Shown: piece after piece, positions 23,683 through 34,559 of the stretch
Layout of the letters: the number at the start of each line of letters is the position of its first letter
Numbering within the stretch: position 1 is the first letter of the stretch
Origin: Paraescarpia echinospica
Taxonomy: Eukaryota > Annelida > Polychaeta > Sabellida > Siboglinidae
NCBI GenBank assembly: GCA_020002185.1
Contig: CM034531.1
Coordinates: 43,723,429 to 43,787,428 of the forward strand
Length of the DNA stretch: 64,000 bases
Direction of reading: 5' to 3'
The notes under the pieces: generated by a model
Databases searched by the model: none
What the model saw: the letters and a program-made list of their open reading frames with translations, nothing else
What the model was told of the DNA's origin: nothing
Translations under genes and position numbers: made by a program

Positions 23683-25017
23683 TCATAGACGACGTGTCTG
23701 TTGCGGTCAATCTCCGAAATCGTCTCGAATTCTCCGTAGACGACGATGTTGATCGTCTGGTGGAGGGGTTGATTAAAATGCATCTCGATTCGTAGGTTGC
23801 CTTTATGTACCAAATTGAAATTGGGATCGTCACAACAATCTGGTGTGATGTCAAACGCAAACAGGGTGTATCTTTGCCAAACTCATCCCGACTGATGTTG
23901 TCTCCCTCGTCTTGAAACATCTTTCCCGTTCCAACAAATAGATTACTCTAACTTCTCACGTAGGCACCATCGTCGAAATCAGGCTGGAGTGGTTTCGCCG
24001 GGACTTGTTGCCCGACGACGTACAATGCAAGAACTTCAAGTTTTTCTGTTTTACGTGGATCGGATTCTTGCCGAATGCTCCATTGTAAGCGTCGTTGTCT
24101 ACACAACACAAGACTACTCTCTTTGGTAAGACACCCAAATAAACGTTTTCGTGAGTGTGCGACATGGCACCTTGCGGTATGAAAAACACCTTGCAATCGA
24201 CTATTCGCAATGGATACTTGGTCGTTCCCTTTTGTAGCGCTTTGATGTGACCCATGTGTACGGCAGGATTCAGTTTTGCATTTCGTGCAAATAAAATTGC
24301 TTCGACTATGCATACCTTGTAATCGACATTGTCACCACCAGCAGCCATGAGTGCAAAAGCATCCTTGCTCTGTACTAGTCGAATTTTCACGTCGACGGCG
24401 TTCAATAGCTAGCGGTCTTGGAAGAAGAGGTCGACGTGTAGACTACCCATCATGTCGACGATTCGACTACGGGTAATATAGGTCTTTCTTGTTTGCAGAC
24501 CCTTGTTTGCATCGTCGGTAGCATACATGTGTCCAACCGTGTCTTTGTTCCACAAGGCACTAGTCAGTTGACTCTTTTTCGCTTCTGCTCCGTGACTCAG
24601 TAACGTTTCTATGTACGCACAATAAGGATAGATATTCGTGGAAGGTATGACAAGTGTACCGTTCAAAGACACGTTGACTTGACTAATCAGAGAATGCATC
24701 CAGTAGTTTAATGGCCCATCAGGTGCAGCTTGATCGGTATCGTCCCCGTTTCCTTTGACTATGCGTGCTCGTACCAACAGGTAAGTATTGGCCACGTCCA
24801 GGTAATCGTCTCCCGATGCGGGTAATAAGAATTCGATAGGACCGCCCATACCTATCGAGGCGACAGGTCGATGCTCGACCCACTGTCTGCGTTCGATGCT
24901 CGTTGGTTTCGTCATTAAAATAAACAGGTCCAATTCGCTTTTGACTTCCTCACACGATAACTGGTGAACAAAAGCCATGTCTAGCTGAATATGTCGTCTC
25001 TGTGCGTCTTCTGTCAT
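23683..25017 (-). pseudogene. Polinton major capsid protein (double jelly-roll)
   Basis: Starts at ATG 25,017. The N-terminal half reads openly for 202 codons (phrases ASIGMGGPIEFLLP, TYLLVRARIVKGN, NYWMHSLISQVNVSLNG, YPYCAYIETLLSHG), matching Polinton double jelly-roll capsid proteins. An in-frame TAG follows FFQDR at 24,409. The same frame continues (NAVDVKIRLVQSKDAF) to about 24,030, then shifts. An in-frame stop near 23,948 and another shift near 23,865 precede the C-terminal phrase FNLVHKGNLRIEMHF and the end at about 23,683. It would build the hexon-like shell of a Polinton particle. Confidence 0.85.
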
Positions 25018-25029
25018 CTGCGTTTCTTA

Positions 25030-25395
25030 ACGACACTGGCTAGTCATCTCGTCGGCTTGCATTTTATTGCGCGAGGAGCGTTGCGTAAGCCCGGATGCCC
25101 GCTGCTTCCTAACACTCTACTGATCATGTCCTTTCCGGTTTCTCTCACACGCCTCTTTGCAGATTCTTATATGCTCTGTCCAGACAACACGTCGCCGGTC
25201 TCAATCAAGGCCTGTCTTTAGCGCTCCTTTTCCCAAAGCGAGTGCGCCTCTTTTTATGAGTGACATAGCACTTCGAATGAGGCCACCGAATTTACTATCT
25301 AGACCGTGACCTCATTGCACTCTTGCCCCAACAAACACGGGCAATCCTTTACCGACTTGTGTCCCGTAATAGTCTTCGTAGGAATGATTACGATT
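25030..25395 (-). pseudogene. small basic/hydrophobic Polinton protein
   Basis: Reads YYGTQVGKGLPVFVGARVQ, a stop, then FGGLIRSAMSLIKRGALALG and KGALKTGL. After a frame shift it continues GDVLSGQSI and RRVRETGKDM. Gly-rich hydrophobic starts followed by Lys/Arg-rich tails are common in small core or minor virion proteins of this element class. It sits directly upstream of the capsid gene on the same strand. At least three lesions break it. Precise role unknown. Confidence 0.6.
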
Positions 25396-25401
25396 CATGT
25401 T

Positions 25402-26170
25402 TTAAAAAAACGATGGTTTACGTCGTCGAAAGTGAAGTGTCGCCGTCACTCTACCGCGCTCGAATCGTACGCGACGTCCCGTGTCGTCTTTTACATCGAT
25501 CTCGATAGTCGTAAATTCCTTATGCAAGACGGGAACGTACTTTACATTGTCGAAACTTTTTGACACCATGTCTCCGTGTTTTCCTTCTATGGGTACAACC
25601 CTCAAATGAGGGACGACGCTGTCTCCCACGACTCGTGGTTCCACAACGTTGGTGTAAAAGTAGAGTGAATAAAATCCTGCGCCATGTCTACCACAGATTT
25701 GGCTTTTCTAACGTAATAATAATCTGGTCCTTCTTCTTCGGGTGTGGTGTGAACACCCTGGCTTAAACCTAACAAACGCCAGGTTCAACGAATACACTGA
25801 GAATAAGATGTTTTCTACCATGTATATAGTCACTTTGTGTGTGATATCACTGTAGCTCAATTTTAGTTTTTCTTTTATCGTGACTTTATGCTTCTGTTGT
25901 TTACACGAGTGAGCGCTTGTGGACTTTCGTAGTGGCCTGCCCCGATATTCACCACATAAGTCGTACCATCAGCAATCACGGCAAAATAAACATCCTCTTC
26001 TCTCACGTTGTACCAACTGGGTGGGTGTTGAATCTCCACCAGTCCGCACTCCCACTGACCCACTAAACTGATGCGCTGTGGCAAAGCCTTGACATAATGG
26101 GTCAACGTATTTTCAGGATGTACCTTCATTGACGCGTAGCTGGGCAATGTCAGGTAAAATCAGACGAAAT
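25402..26170 (-). pseudogene. Polinton minor-capsid (penton-like) candidate
   Basis: The N-terminus reads FYLTLPSYASMKVHPENT and continues to LVGQWECGLVEIQHPP (26,147-25,875). After a broken middle, the C-terminus TNVVEPRVVGDSVVPHLRVV to ATLHFRRRKPSFF ends at a stop at 25,402. Proteins with this pair of ends are conserved beside the major capsid gene in Polintons and are taken as minor capsid or penton proteins. I infer that role from position and pattern, not from a visible fold. Stops and frameshifts lie between 25,875 and 25,660. Confidence 0.65.
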
Positions 26171-26411
26171 GGTCACCGCGTTTCATAGACTGATTAGGTA
26201 ACAGGAATATAAAGCTCAACAGATTAGAGTTTCCGTCTAATTTAGTCAGGTTGTAGATATTGACCAATAATACGGTATACAGCATGGCGATTTGGCAGAA
26301 GACAATTTCCGATTTCGGGCATGTATTTCCAAAAAACACCCAACGTCTTCTAGTACTTCCTGTATCTTCGAGCTCTATGTTTTCACATCGAACGTCCGTC
26401 GTATCTTCCAT
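26160..26411 (-). CDS. small Polinton membrane protein
   Basis: Starts at ATG 26,411 and runs 83 codons without a stop. After a short acidic N-terminus comes SEIVFCQIAMLYTVLLVNIY, a hydrophobic helix beginning near residue 34. A second hydrophobic run (LLSFIFLLP) is followed by NQSMKRGDHFV. Short proteins of this type accompany Polinton capsid genes. The second hydrophobic segment looks shorter than I expect, so a small deletion is possible. It stops just inside the 5' end of the minor-capsid candidate. Function unknown. Confidence 0.55.
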   Translation of the reverse strand: MEDTTDVRCENIELEDTGSTRRRWVFFGNTCPKSEIVFCQIAMLYTVLLVNIYNLTKLDGNSNLLSFIFLLPNQSMKRGDHFV

Positions 26412-26484
26412 GACACGAATGACTGCTCGAAAGGTGTGTACTAGCCTTTATACGCGACGGGCGACGATTTATCCACATAGCTGT

Positions 26485-27425
26485 TAAACGAATCGGAATA
26501 CCCTACCCACTTTACTTGGACCTAAGTCTTTATTGCCCGCTTGCGGTGCTGCAACACTTTTTCGATATGATAGATGTTATCTTTGGCCATAACCACTTTC
26601 TGTAGTGCTTGTTCGTAAAATGTTCCCTCTATTGGCGAATCTTTATCATCGATCAAACGATAAACGGTTGGGTCGGAACGATGAACTGCTTTGACGGTAA
26701 ATAGTTCGTTGCTCCAGTTGTCTCTTGACTTTGCTGATACGTATGTGATCCCCTACTTTTAAACCGGGTTTGAGTTTTCTGTGTCCTTCATTTCCGTACA
26801 ACCTTTGCAAAACCTCTTCTTGAGAGAAAGATCACGTTCACTTCAGATGGGGCCATGCCAATACTACTATGATAACTGTCGTTGTACGAATCCACTAGGT
26901 GGTGTTATACGTCAAGGTACTTTAATGTCTGCTTTTTCGTGAAATATCTCCACATACGCATCTTCAGAGTACGATTGAATCGCTCTATCATAAACGCCTT
27001 GGTCTCTTCGTTGTGAATCGTAAAATTGTGGATACCTTTCTCTGTCAGAAAACTATTGCAGTGCCCTATTCAATACATATTTTCCTTTATCCGTTTGCAA
27101 TGCCAGTGGTCCGTCATTGTCCTTTAACAACCGACGAAATGGTGTTGTGAGTGACGGCCCTGATTTGTTCTTAAAAGGAACAGACCACGCTTTCTTGGAA
27201 AATACGTCTATCACGGTAAAAATGAAAGTGCTTCCATTGTTGATTTATACCGCCCAGTACGACACGTCGACGTCTGAAATGATATGTCACAGGTTTATGT
27301 AGAGTGTACATGTCTTGTTCCGACAACCACCTTTTTACCTCTTTTAACGACGCACATGAAGCACGACCCAGGGGATCGATCCCTTCGTAAGTTCCGGTTA
27401 GTTTCGTGTCGTAGTTAATACGTTC
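26485..27425 (-). pseudogene. Polinton integrase with chromodomain-like tail
   Basis: Pieces in order on the minus strand: EVKRWLSEQDMYTLHKPV (about 27,330), GGINQQW, then IDVFSKKAWSVPFKNKSG. The second catalytic Asp is in LQTDKGKYV (27,089-27,091) and the Glu in MIERFNRTLKMRMWRYF (26,983-26,985). An SH3-like end (VGDHIRISKVKRQ) follows, then a chromodomain-like tail (NIYHIEKVLQHRKR, VKWVGYSDSFNSYVD) with one in-frame stop. The stretch carrying the first catalytic Asp, just after GGINQQW, is deleted, so the DDE triad is incomplete. It is a retroviral-type integrase that would insert the element. Several frame shifts are present. Confidence 0.8.
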
Positions 27426-27639
27426 AAAGCATCTTGTGAAGGAGTCGTCTTCTTACCTACGCGAGGAGACATGATGTAATAATGCTGCTGTCGTGTCGTT
27501 CAAGACTATTAATACGGTTCCCAACGCAAGAGTTGCACGGTGTGGCCGAATGAGCTGCGCACCGCGACGACGCCGGACGTCTGCGACGAGGACTGTCAAA
27601 CGGACTACTTTTTCCTTTGACATGTCGTCGTCGTCCACT

Positions 27640-28203
27640 GACACTGTCTGTATGTAAATCCAATGATCGGGATTACCTACTAAATCAATGGGCGTGTTGA
27701 CATCGTTGAGGCTACGAGCGAAGGTTTTCCATCCCACCGGTTAAAACGACTTCCGTTTTCTCAGCACGTCATTGAGGAGGTCCACAATTTTACTTCCGGG
27801 AATCGTCACATTTATGTACACCATTTCGCCACGATCCTTCCACCTTACGGCATCTTTCATTTTATTGATGAATCGTGCTTTCTGCTAGATAGCTTTCGGC
27901 ACGCTGTCGACATATTAGTTTTCCAACATTTCGTTTTTGGTAGGCGATTGAACTTTGTTTTCGTCTTTGCTGGGAAATGTATCGATGGCTACACGCAGGT
28001 GTTCCTGCATACGCTTGTCGGAACACCTGGTTATACAACACGACCTTTTTCCTCTCGTCTATATCGCTTCGTTCTAATATGTGGCGCATTTCGTCATCGA
28101 GTCGTCGCAAAACACTCTCGATAGGATTGGTCGAAGGACGTTGCGGTTGAATGTTATCAAAAATACGGGGATCGACCAGCGCCATCTTCTTTGTATGCTC
28201 CAT
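27640..28203 (-). pseudogene. conserved Polinton protein of unknown function
   Basis: ATG at 28,203. The N-terminal part carries KKMALVDPRIFDNIQ and LDDEMRHILERSDIDERKKV, followed by VVLYNQVFRQAY. After a broken middle (27,990-27,850) the C-terminal part reads RWKDRGEMVYINVTIPGS and KIVDLLNDVLRKRKSF, a stop, then GWKTFARSLNDVNTP and DLVGNPDHWIYIQ. I have seen this pair of ends in Polinton-encoded proteins without a known role. It overlaps the 3' end of the next upstream ORF by 47 bp. Confidence 0.6.
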
Positions 28204-28525
28204 GGTCGTGTAACAACTTCGTCACCAACGGGGCTAGAAGGGACGTAGCCAATGTAGCTAATAGGGCCGCAACGAAACCACCTTTCTGTAGAATACGTTT
28301 CTTCTTATGAAGACCGGTTTTCCTTATAACCAAGGTTTTGATGTCCTTCTTGTACCGACGTAGTTTAGTCTTGTGACCTTTCGTTAGTGGTACGTTCCCT
28401 TTTAATATGTTCTGTGCACACTCGCACAGACCGTGTACCAGATCGGGTTTTCCCTTGTCGATGATGTCTCTGGCTAAAGCAAGGATACAAAGCCACAACG
28501 CGTTTCTCTTCACTCGCGCCGACAT
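28157..28525 (-). CDS. small basic-then-hydrophobic Polinton protein
   Basis: ATG at 28,525, 122 codons, open. An N-terminal helix (ALWLCILALARDIIDKG) is followed by a Lys/Arg-rich middle (TKLRRYKKDIKTLVIRKTG, LHKKKRILQKGG) and a hydrophobic run (FVAALLATLATSLLAPLV). This layout resembles small virion core or membrane-lytic proteins (pX/pVI-like) of adenovirus-related elements, but the match is by composition only. It lies 15 bp after the ATPase stop. The last 16 residues overlap the start of the next gene and may be read-through from a lost stop. No internal lesion is visible. Confidence 0.5.
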   Translation of the reverse strand: MSARVKRNALWLCILALARDIIDKGKPDLVHGLCECAQNILKGNVPLTKGHKTKLRRYKKDIKTLVIRKTGLHKKKRILQKGGFVAALLATLATSLLAPLVTKLLHDHGAYKEDGAGRSPYF

Positions 28526-28540
28526 GACGAATGACGAGTG

Positions 28541-28830
28541 TCACGTCGTGTTTCTATGTATATCTTCGGAAGGTAGGCGTACTGAATTTGTTGGTTCCAG
28601 TACGATATTAGTACACAGGCGCAAGTGTTCCGGTGTGATCAGTTTGAGTTCGACAAACAAATACCCGTGTTGTGCGGACGTGGCGTCTCTGAAAGCTTCT
28701 TGCATGCACTTTATTTGACCCGGATACATCTGTTTGGCCAAGTTGACCACTTGTGTGTTGTCGCAAGGGTTCTTGAAGAGTACCATGTACTGTGCATGTA
28801 GAACTGTTGCGGAGTGCGTAGTTTTGAACA
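28541..28830 (-). pseudogene. Polinton packaging ATPase, C-terminal part only
   Basis: Reads YMVLFKNPCDNTQVVNLAKQ, then MYPGQIKCMQEAFRDAT and HGYLFVELKLITPEHLRLC, the C-terminal part of the FtsK/HerA-type ATPase that packages DNA in Polintons and adenovirus-like agents. The Walker A and B motifs that should lie upstream (above 28,830) are absent. The sequence there becomes the first unit of a tandem repeat. The gene is therefore beheaded and this end of the element is rearranged. Family assignment rests on the C-terminal phrase pattern alone. Confidence 0.6.
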
Positions 28831-29510
28831 TCGTCGTTTTATGGTGACCTTGTTTAACCTTCACTCCACACCTACTGCACCATTTGATACCTCCCTGTCG
28901 TATCTCATATCTACGGGGAGACAGATGGCTTTCCAACGGTGTACGATATTGCCATGAATATACAGTATCGTACATATTTTAATTGCAACCATTTATATTG
29001 CAAGACGTTTGCGGGATGACACTATTTCGAACATTTATTACTTGACGGTGACTCTGTTTGATCGTCGCTTCACACCTACTCCATCAACTGACAGCCCCAT
29101 GTCATATCTCATTTTGACGTGGAATTATTCTTTCACACATTATATGAGACGTGCATATATATATGAAGTAGTTGCAGGGTCATTGTAATTTTATGACTTT
29201 CGCGGCATTGCAAAAAATCGAATATTCATCATTTCATGGTGACCTTGTTTGACCTTAGCTCCACTCGTACCATATCAGACAACACCTCCACATTCCAAAA
29301 ATGTATGACTTGCCTATCGTGTTATTAAATAAAGTAGATATGCGATCATTGTAATGTTAAGACGATTGCGGAAGCGCCCAATTTCGAAAATTCATCATTT
29401 GACTGTGACCTTGTTTGACCTTGTATTCCTGCTTACTGCACCACTTGGCAGCTCTACGACAGGCCTCGTTGGGACGGGGAGATGTAGAGCTTTGAAATTA
29501 TATAACATTT
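28785..29510. repeat. four degenerate tandem repeats at the Polinton right end
   Basis: A unit of about 165-200 bp containing ATTTCGAACATTCATCATTT and GTGACCTTGTTTGACCTT starts near 28,785, 28,985, 29,175 and 29,341 (key phrase near 28,823, 29,023, 29,215, 29,382). The first unit overlaps the broken start of the ATPase. Confidence 0.75.
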
Positions 29511-31496
29511 GGGTGTGTGTATGGGGGGGGGGCATTTAAATTGGTCCGGTAGGTGGTTCTACCGCTCGCCTAAGATGCGCAATGCGTCTACACATTTAAC
29601 CGTTTGGCCACTGGCACTGACGGAAAAGGGATTAGCCGGATTCAGGGTTATGCCAAATTGTACAGCTCCTCCTTCGCATAATGTTATGATATCATATAAC
29701 ATTACTGCTGCAAGTGGATACAATATTTTTTGTGTGTGTGGGTGTTTTTTTTTCTTGTGTAGAGTAGTTTTCCTGAGTCGCAAACGAAACCATTTTTCTC
29801 CAAATAATGTGAAGCGGCGAAAGTTTTTGCGGTCGGCTTTTCTTGTTGTCCTTATCAGATTGACTGGAGCGGAGGTTCTATCGCTTAATTTTGTTCAACC
29901 AAGTTTGTATGCGTGTGGAATCGTAAAATAAATGCTTGTTCCTCGATAATGACTAGTGTTTACATTACAGCGGAATATCACACAGTAACTCATTCGAACG
30001 CTTGCTTCGACCCAACATCTATCTTGTAAACATGCTGTGAATGTATTGAAAGTGTTGGCATCTTGCGCGACATTCGCGCCTCTGACGTCACACCAAGGCA
30101 TACTGAAAAGCGCGCCAAAATATGCATATTCGGAGACAACCAGTTGCATTGCGCAGATTGTGAAATTATTAATATATTTAATTCTGGTAAAATTATTGTC
30201 TTGGTGGAAAAGGAAATATACAGGAAGATGTAATGTAATATAATATATATTCAAGCAATAGGTTTCTTATTTCCTTTAAAACAGGTACTCAGATTTAGTT
30301 GGGCTAGGGTTAGTAAGCTTTGTGTTATTAGGGCATTTCCGTTAATAGTGATATGCACAAACACAATGATAATTATTTATTTCTAACGCAATACACTATA
30401 GTATACGTTTCGTTTGGCAAGCTAATAACCGCCCAATGAACAACTAATTCGTACGCCACATTGTAATCGCTAACCTTAAGATAAGATAACGTTGTTTATT
30501 TTCCCCATTTGAAAATTCTCTCTGTATCATAAACAATAGTTCTATATGTAAAGGGTTAATAATATAAAATATTTACATACAGAGGAAATAAATTCAATCA
30601 CAAATACAGTACATCAAATATTCCTTCAATGGTCAACTAGGCAATTCCAGCATGTCGAGACTGGAAAACACATATTACAGTCAACCCCTACTGCAAAGCT
30701 ATGAGCCATGAAACCCTACTCCAACGCTGAACGCCAAGCACGCATATTTAAAATTCTCACGGAGGTGAGAGTAAATCTCTTCCTGCCCCTGGTGGTACTG
30801 AAATTGAGCATTTTGAACCTCCTGCTCGGAGAGTGATACCTTCGTTTGAATCGTAGCAGGAAACGATGCAAACAATTAATAAAAAGATACATACAAACGA
30901 ACATTTACGTTTTTAAAAGACAAAAAGAGTTTGATAGCAAAATGTGAACAACGCGACCGTGTCATTGAAAAACTGCTCTACGGTGGATACATCTATCATT
31001 GGTCAATCGTCATGTTCAAGCAGTGGTGTTGACATGTGTGGACATGTAAAAAAACACGACATTGTCAGTTCGTGTTCCGAATAGTCCATACAATAAGAAT
31101 AGTATGTACAATAAGGTCTTTGTTCACAAAACATATTTACTGGCGGATCGTAGCGGCATTATCGGACAAAAGCTGGTGCATTCTGCTATGGCAAGTAGCC
31201 TATTTACCTCAGGATCGAAACTCCATTTTTTTATTATCGACATTTGTTTCCCATATTGGAATACATGCTTTTAGTATTTATTATTATTATTATTTTAATA
31301 AACCTCAGTTACGGGAGGTTTAACATTCAAATACACACAAATCTACATATAACATACAGACGATAAAATAATAATATGACTAGCTGCAATACATACATTG
31401 ATATTATATAACTCGATATAGCATTCAGATCAATTAATATAAGGAAGTAAACGAATCAGAGTGCAGTGGCTAAGAGATGAGCAAAAGGATCCCTAT

Positions 31497-31528
<32 letters not shown>

Positions 31529-31535
31529 TGCGTGC

Positions 31536-31575
<40 letters not shown>

Positions 31576-31590
31576 GTGCGTGTGGGGGGC
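31497..31590. repeat. (GT)n/(CGTG)n microsatellite
   Basis: GTGTGTGCGTGCGTGCGTG-type run before the first kinase exon. The matching place in copy B (55,220) is a purer GT run. Confidence 0.9.
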
Positions 31591-31742
31591 GAGCGTGCGT
31601 GTGCAAGCTTGCATGTGTACACATGTCAACAATAATGTTTACGTACATGCATGGAGTAGTTAATTCTTCCAATACTTTGCTATTGTTTACCTATGGTCCT
31701 TCAACGTCTTTTTTTAGTTGATCGTCTCATTAGCGGAAACAA

Positions 31743-33679
31743 ATGGACATGATTACAATTGGACAGTACACAGTTAACCTGGACGACTTGTGAGGCCGCG
31801 GCGCCTTTGGCTCCGTCTACGGTGGTACAGATAGACGGACGGCTAAAAACGTATTGGTCAAGAAAATTAAAATCACGGATAAAAATGGTTCCATGGCAAT
31901 GCAGGAGATCAAACAGTTCGAACGACTACCGAAGCATCCCAATCTTATCCGGCTGCTCGACTTCTACTACACAAACCGAGCATTCTGGATGGTTATGGAC
32001 TTCTGCGACGCTGGAGGCCTGAACGAGTACATATGCAAGAACAACAGGGATCTCGGCGAGAAAATGCGCCTGATGTTTCAGTGCGCATGCGCCATTGCAC
32101 ATATGCACAGCGCGTCGCCTCCCGTGGTGCACCGCGACATCAAACCAGTGAATGTGCTGCTGTTCCGAGAAAGTACGTGGTTGACATTAGCATTATTACA
32201 CTTAAATCCACATTAAAGCGCCCCATTTAAGAATGATTTGGCTGCTGGTTGCTACTGCCAATGCCAGTGAAATAGCTATTGCTACTGATGTTGCTGCGGT
32301 TTCTACTGCTGCTAAAGTTATTACTACTGCTGCTACTTTCTACTACGACAACTACAACAACTACTACTACAACTACTGCTGCTGCTGCTGCTGCTACTGT
32401 TACTGCTCACGTGCTACTTCTGCTACTGCTGCTGCCAGAAACTTACAAACTACTACATCTACCACTGCACCTTCCACTATACCTGCCACCACAATACCTA
32501 CTACAATACCTACCACTACATATACAACTTCACCTACAGTCACACCTACCAATACAACATTTATTACGATATCTGCCACTACACTAAATCACACACCTAC
32601 TGCTACTCCTACACATACTCCGATTTCTATTCGTATCCCTATCCCAAATGTTCTGCTACTCCTACTGCTATTACTCGTACTATTACTATTACAACTGCTA
32701 CTACTAAAACTAATACTAATGCTGCTACATGCTGCTGCTGAGGCTAATGCTAGTACTTCTACTACTACTACTACTACTACTAATACTAATATTAATAGTA
32801 ATACTAATACTACTAATACTACAAACTGCTACTGCTGCTGTTGCTGCTGCTGCAGCTACTTCTACTGTTACTGCTACTGCTGCTACTGCTACTACTACTA
32901 CTGCTGCTACTGTTACTGCTACTGCTACTGCGACTACTACTACTACTACTATTACTATTATTACTACTACTACTACTACTACTACTACTATTGCTGCTGC
33001 TACTGCTACTGCGACTACTACTACTATTACTACTACTACTATTGCTACTGCTACTGCTACTGCGACTACTACTACTACTACTACTATTACTACTACTACT
33101 ACTACTACTATTGCTACTGCTACTGCTACTGCGACTACTACTACTACTACTACTATTACTACTACTACTACTATTGCTACTGCTACTGCTACTGCGACTA
33201 CTACTACTACTACTACTACTATTACTACTACTACTACTACTACTACTACTATTACTACTACTACCACTACCACTACCACTACCACTACCACTGCCACTAC
33301 CACTACCACTACCGCTACCGCTACCACCACCACTACTATTACTACTATATTACTTGTATGCCCGCTATGGTAATTACTACTTTCATCTGGTACAACATAG
33401 TACTTATTGACGGTCGTAGCAGTAAATTATCCACCTCACTCTCGGCAGGTGGCGACACAGTCATTGCGAAGGTGTGCGACTTCGGATTGTCAAAGATGGC
33501 GGAGTGTACAGAAGCAACATTCATGTTCAATTCGGTGGTAGGAACTGATGCATATCTCCCGCCGGAGATGTTCCAACACCGACCGTACAATTTATCCACC
33601 GATGCCTTCTCTCTTGGGCTCACTTTTCTCGCGATGATCCTACACAAAAAGGGCGAACGGAGGCTGGCGCCACGGATAG
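31743..33679 (+). pseudogene. protein kinase, copy A (two exons, premature stop)
   Basis: Exon 1 (31,743-32,172) begins MDMITIGQYTVNLDDL, meets TGA at 31,791-31,793, then continues GRGAFGSVYGGTD (glycine loop), VKKIKI (ATP-binding Lys) and YYTNRAFWMVMDFCDAGG (hinge). It ends with the catalytic loop VHRDIKPVNVLLF and donor AAA/GTACGT. Exon 2 (33,449-33,679), after acceptor TCGGCAG, carries KVCDFGLSK (DFG), VVGTDAYLPPEM (APE-like) and DAFSLGLTFLAM, ending ATAG/GTAAAA. The phases agree (1 and 1). All catalytic motifs are present, but the stop before the loop predicts a truncated product unless translation starts downstream. No C-lobe exon was found for this copy before the duplication ends. Confidence 0.8.
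32275..33345 (+). repeat. intronic CTA/CTG triplet-repeat tract
   Basis: The kinase intron carries about 1 kb of trinucleotide-periodic DNA: mixed CTA, CTG, ACC and ATT triplets, with long CTA-rich runs from 32,930 to 33,340 and CCA/CTA runs near 33,260-33,330. The periodicity leaves long open frames in several registers, which are not genes. Confidence 0.95.
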
Positions 33680-34559
33680 GTAAAACGGTGTATTTCAGTT
33701 TCAGATTCAGTCCAATTTAAATCAATTGCTTTATTCGCAGACTACGTACACCATTCAAACAGGCACATTAGTATGGTTCCACAGTTGTGTTTAAACATTT
33801 ACTAATAACAGTTACAGATATAGAGTATGGAAACATGGCTACTTCAAAAAGCAACAACAAATGAAAATAGGACTTAAACCAGTACATCCAGATAGATTCT
33901 GAACATGCATGTCAGTGTAAAGAAATCTGTATAGCAAAAATTGAGGAATGCAATCGACATATAAAACTGTATGTCAAATTTTTAATAAAGACAGCACAGG
34001 TTAATAGGCACATTCATCATCACTACAATATATGTAATCGTAACGTTATTCGTAATTTAGTTTGTTGTAAGAAACATACACGGTTCTAGTAGCATAGTTA
34101 TGAAAATGCTACCAGATAAGGGCAGAGTAAATAGGTGAACAAAAAGTAGTCGTTTTCTTTACGTCATTTTAATTCGATCAAAATGTGTAATTTGTTTGCC
34201 CGTTACTGACGTATGTTCGAACGTCTCTACATGCATTTCGTTTAGTATCTTCCAAATCCTCAAACATTTATTCATATTGGTTTCCGATTGTACGTGTCAA
34301 ACGTTTGCTACGCACTGTGTACTCCTACTGTGGCTTAGATACACGCATGCAAATGTAGAGATCACACGAATCAACTTTTATTGTGGGATTAATGTGAACA
34401 TATTCCGCCGGATCAACATTTATGACAAATAGGGGGTCAGTGGCTCCGGTTAAGACAAATAGTCGTTATCATAGGAGCCACCGCAGTTATGACAAACACT
34501 TTTTTAATATATGATGGCTTCTTATTAAGTCATGTGTCTATCTAAATTATATAATCGTG

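Larger units (their letters stand above)
12920..28980. mobile_element. Polinton/Maverick, decayed and interrupted by two LINEs
   Basis: Polintons are self-synthesising, virus-like DNA transposons of 15-25 kb. Here a protein-primed family B DNA polymerase lies on the plus strand (12.9-22.5 kb, split by LINEs at 15.0-19.9 and 20.5-21.8 kb). It is convergent with a minus-strand block (28.98 to 23.2 kb): packaging ATPase C-terminus, a small basic-hydrophobic protein, a conserved unknown, integrase, membrane protein, minor-capsid candidate, another small protein, major capsid and adenovirus-type protease. This content and arrangement are diagnostic. All genes examined closely carry stops, frameshifts or deletions. 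Terminal inverted repeats and target duplications were not found, so the ends are approximate. Confidence 0.9.
29675..34410 (+). repeat. segmental duplication, copy A
   Basis: Corresponds in the same orientation to 53,135-57,668. Matching tracts include 29,690-30,260 with 53,140-53,630; 30,785-31,500 with 54,540-55,220; the kinase exons with their triplet-repeat intron; and 33,720-34,410 with 56,945-57,668. 30,270-30,780 does not match 53,660-54,540, so one copy has been altered there. An open frame of 74 codons in copy B (57,086-57,310) is frameshifted in copy A (33,857-34,087). Confidence 0.9.

Noticed and set aside
32233..33720. 495-codon open frame, Tyr/Cys/Thr-rich
   Set aside because: Product of triplet-repeat periodicity in the kinase intron; only its last part coincides with real exon 2.
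33840..34090. Small gene shared by both duplication copies
   Set aside because: Open for 74 codons in copy B but frameshifted in copy A, with no recognisable motif; mentioned only within the duplication.
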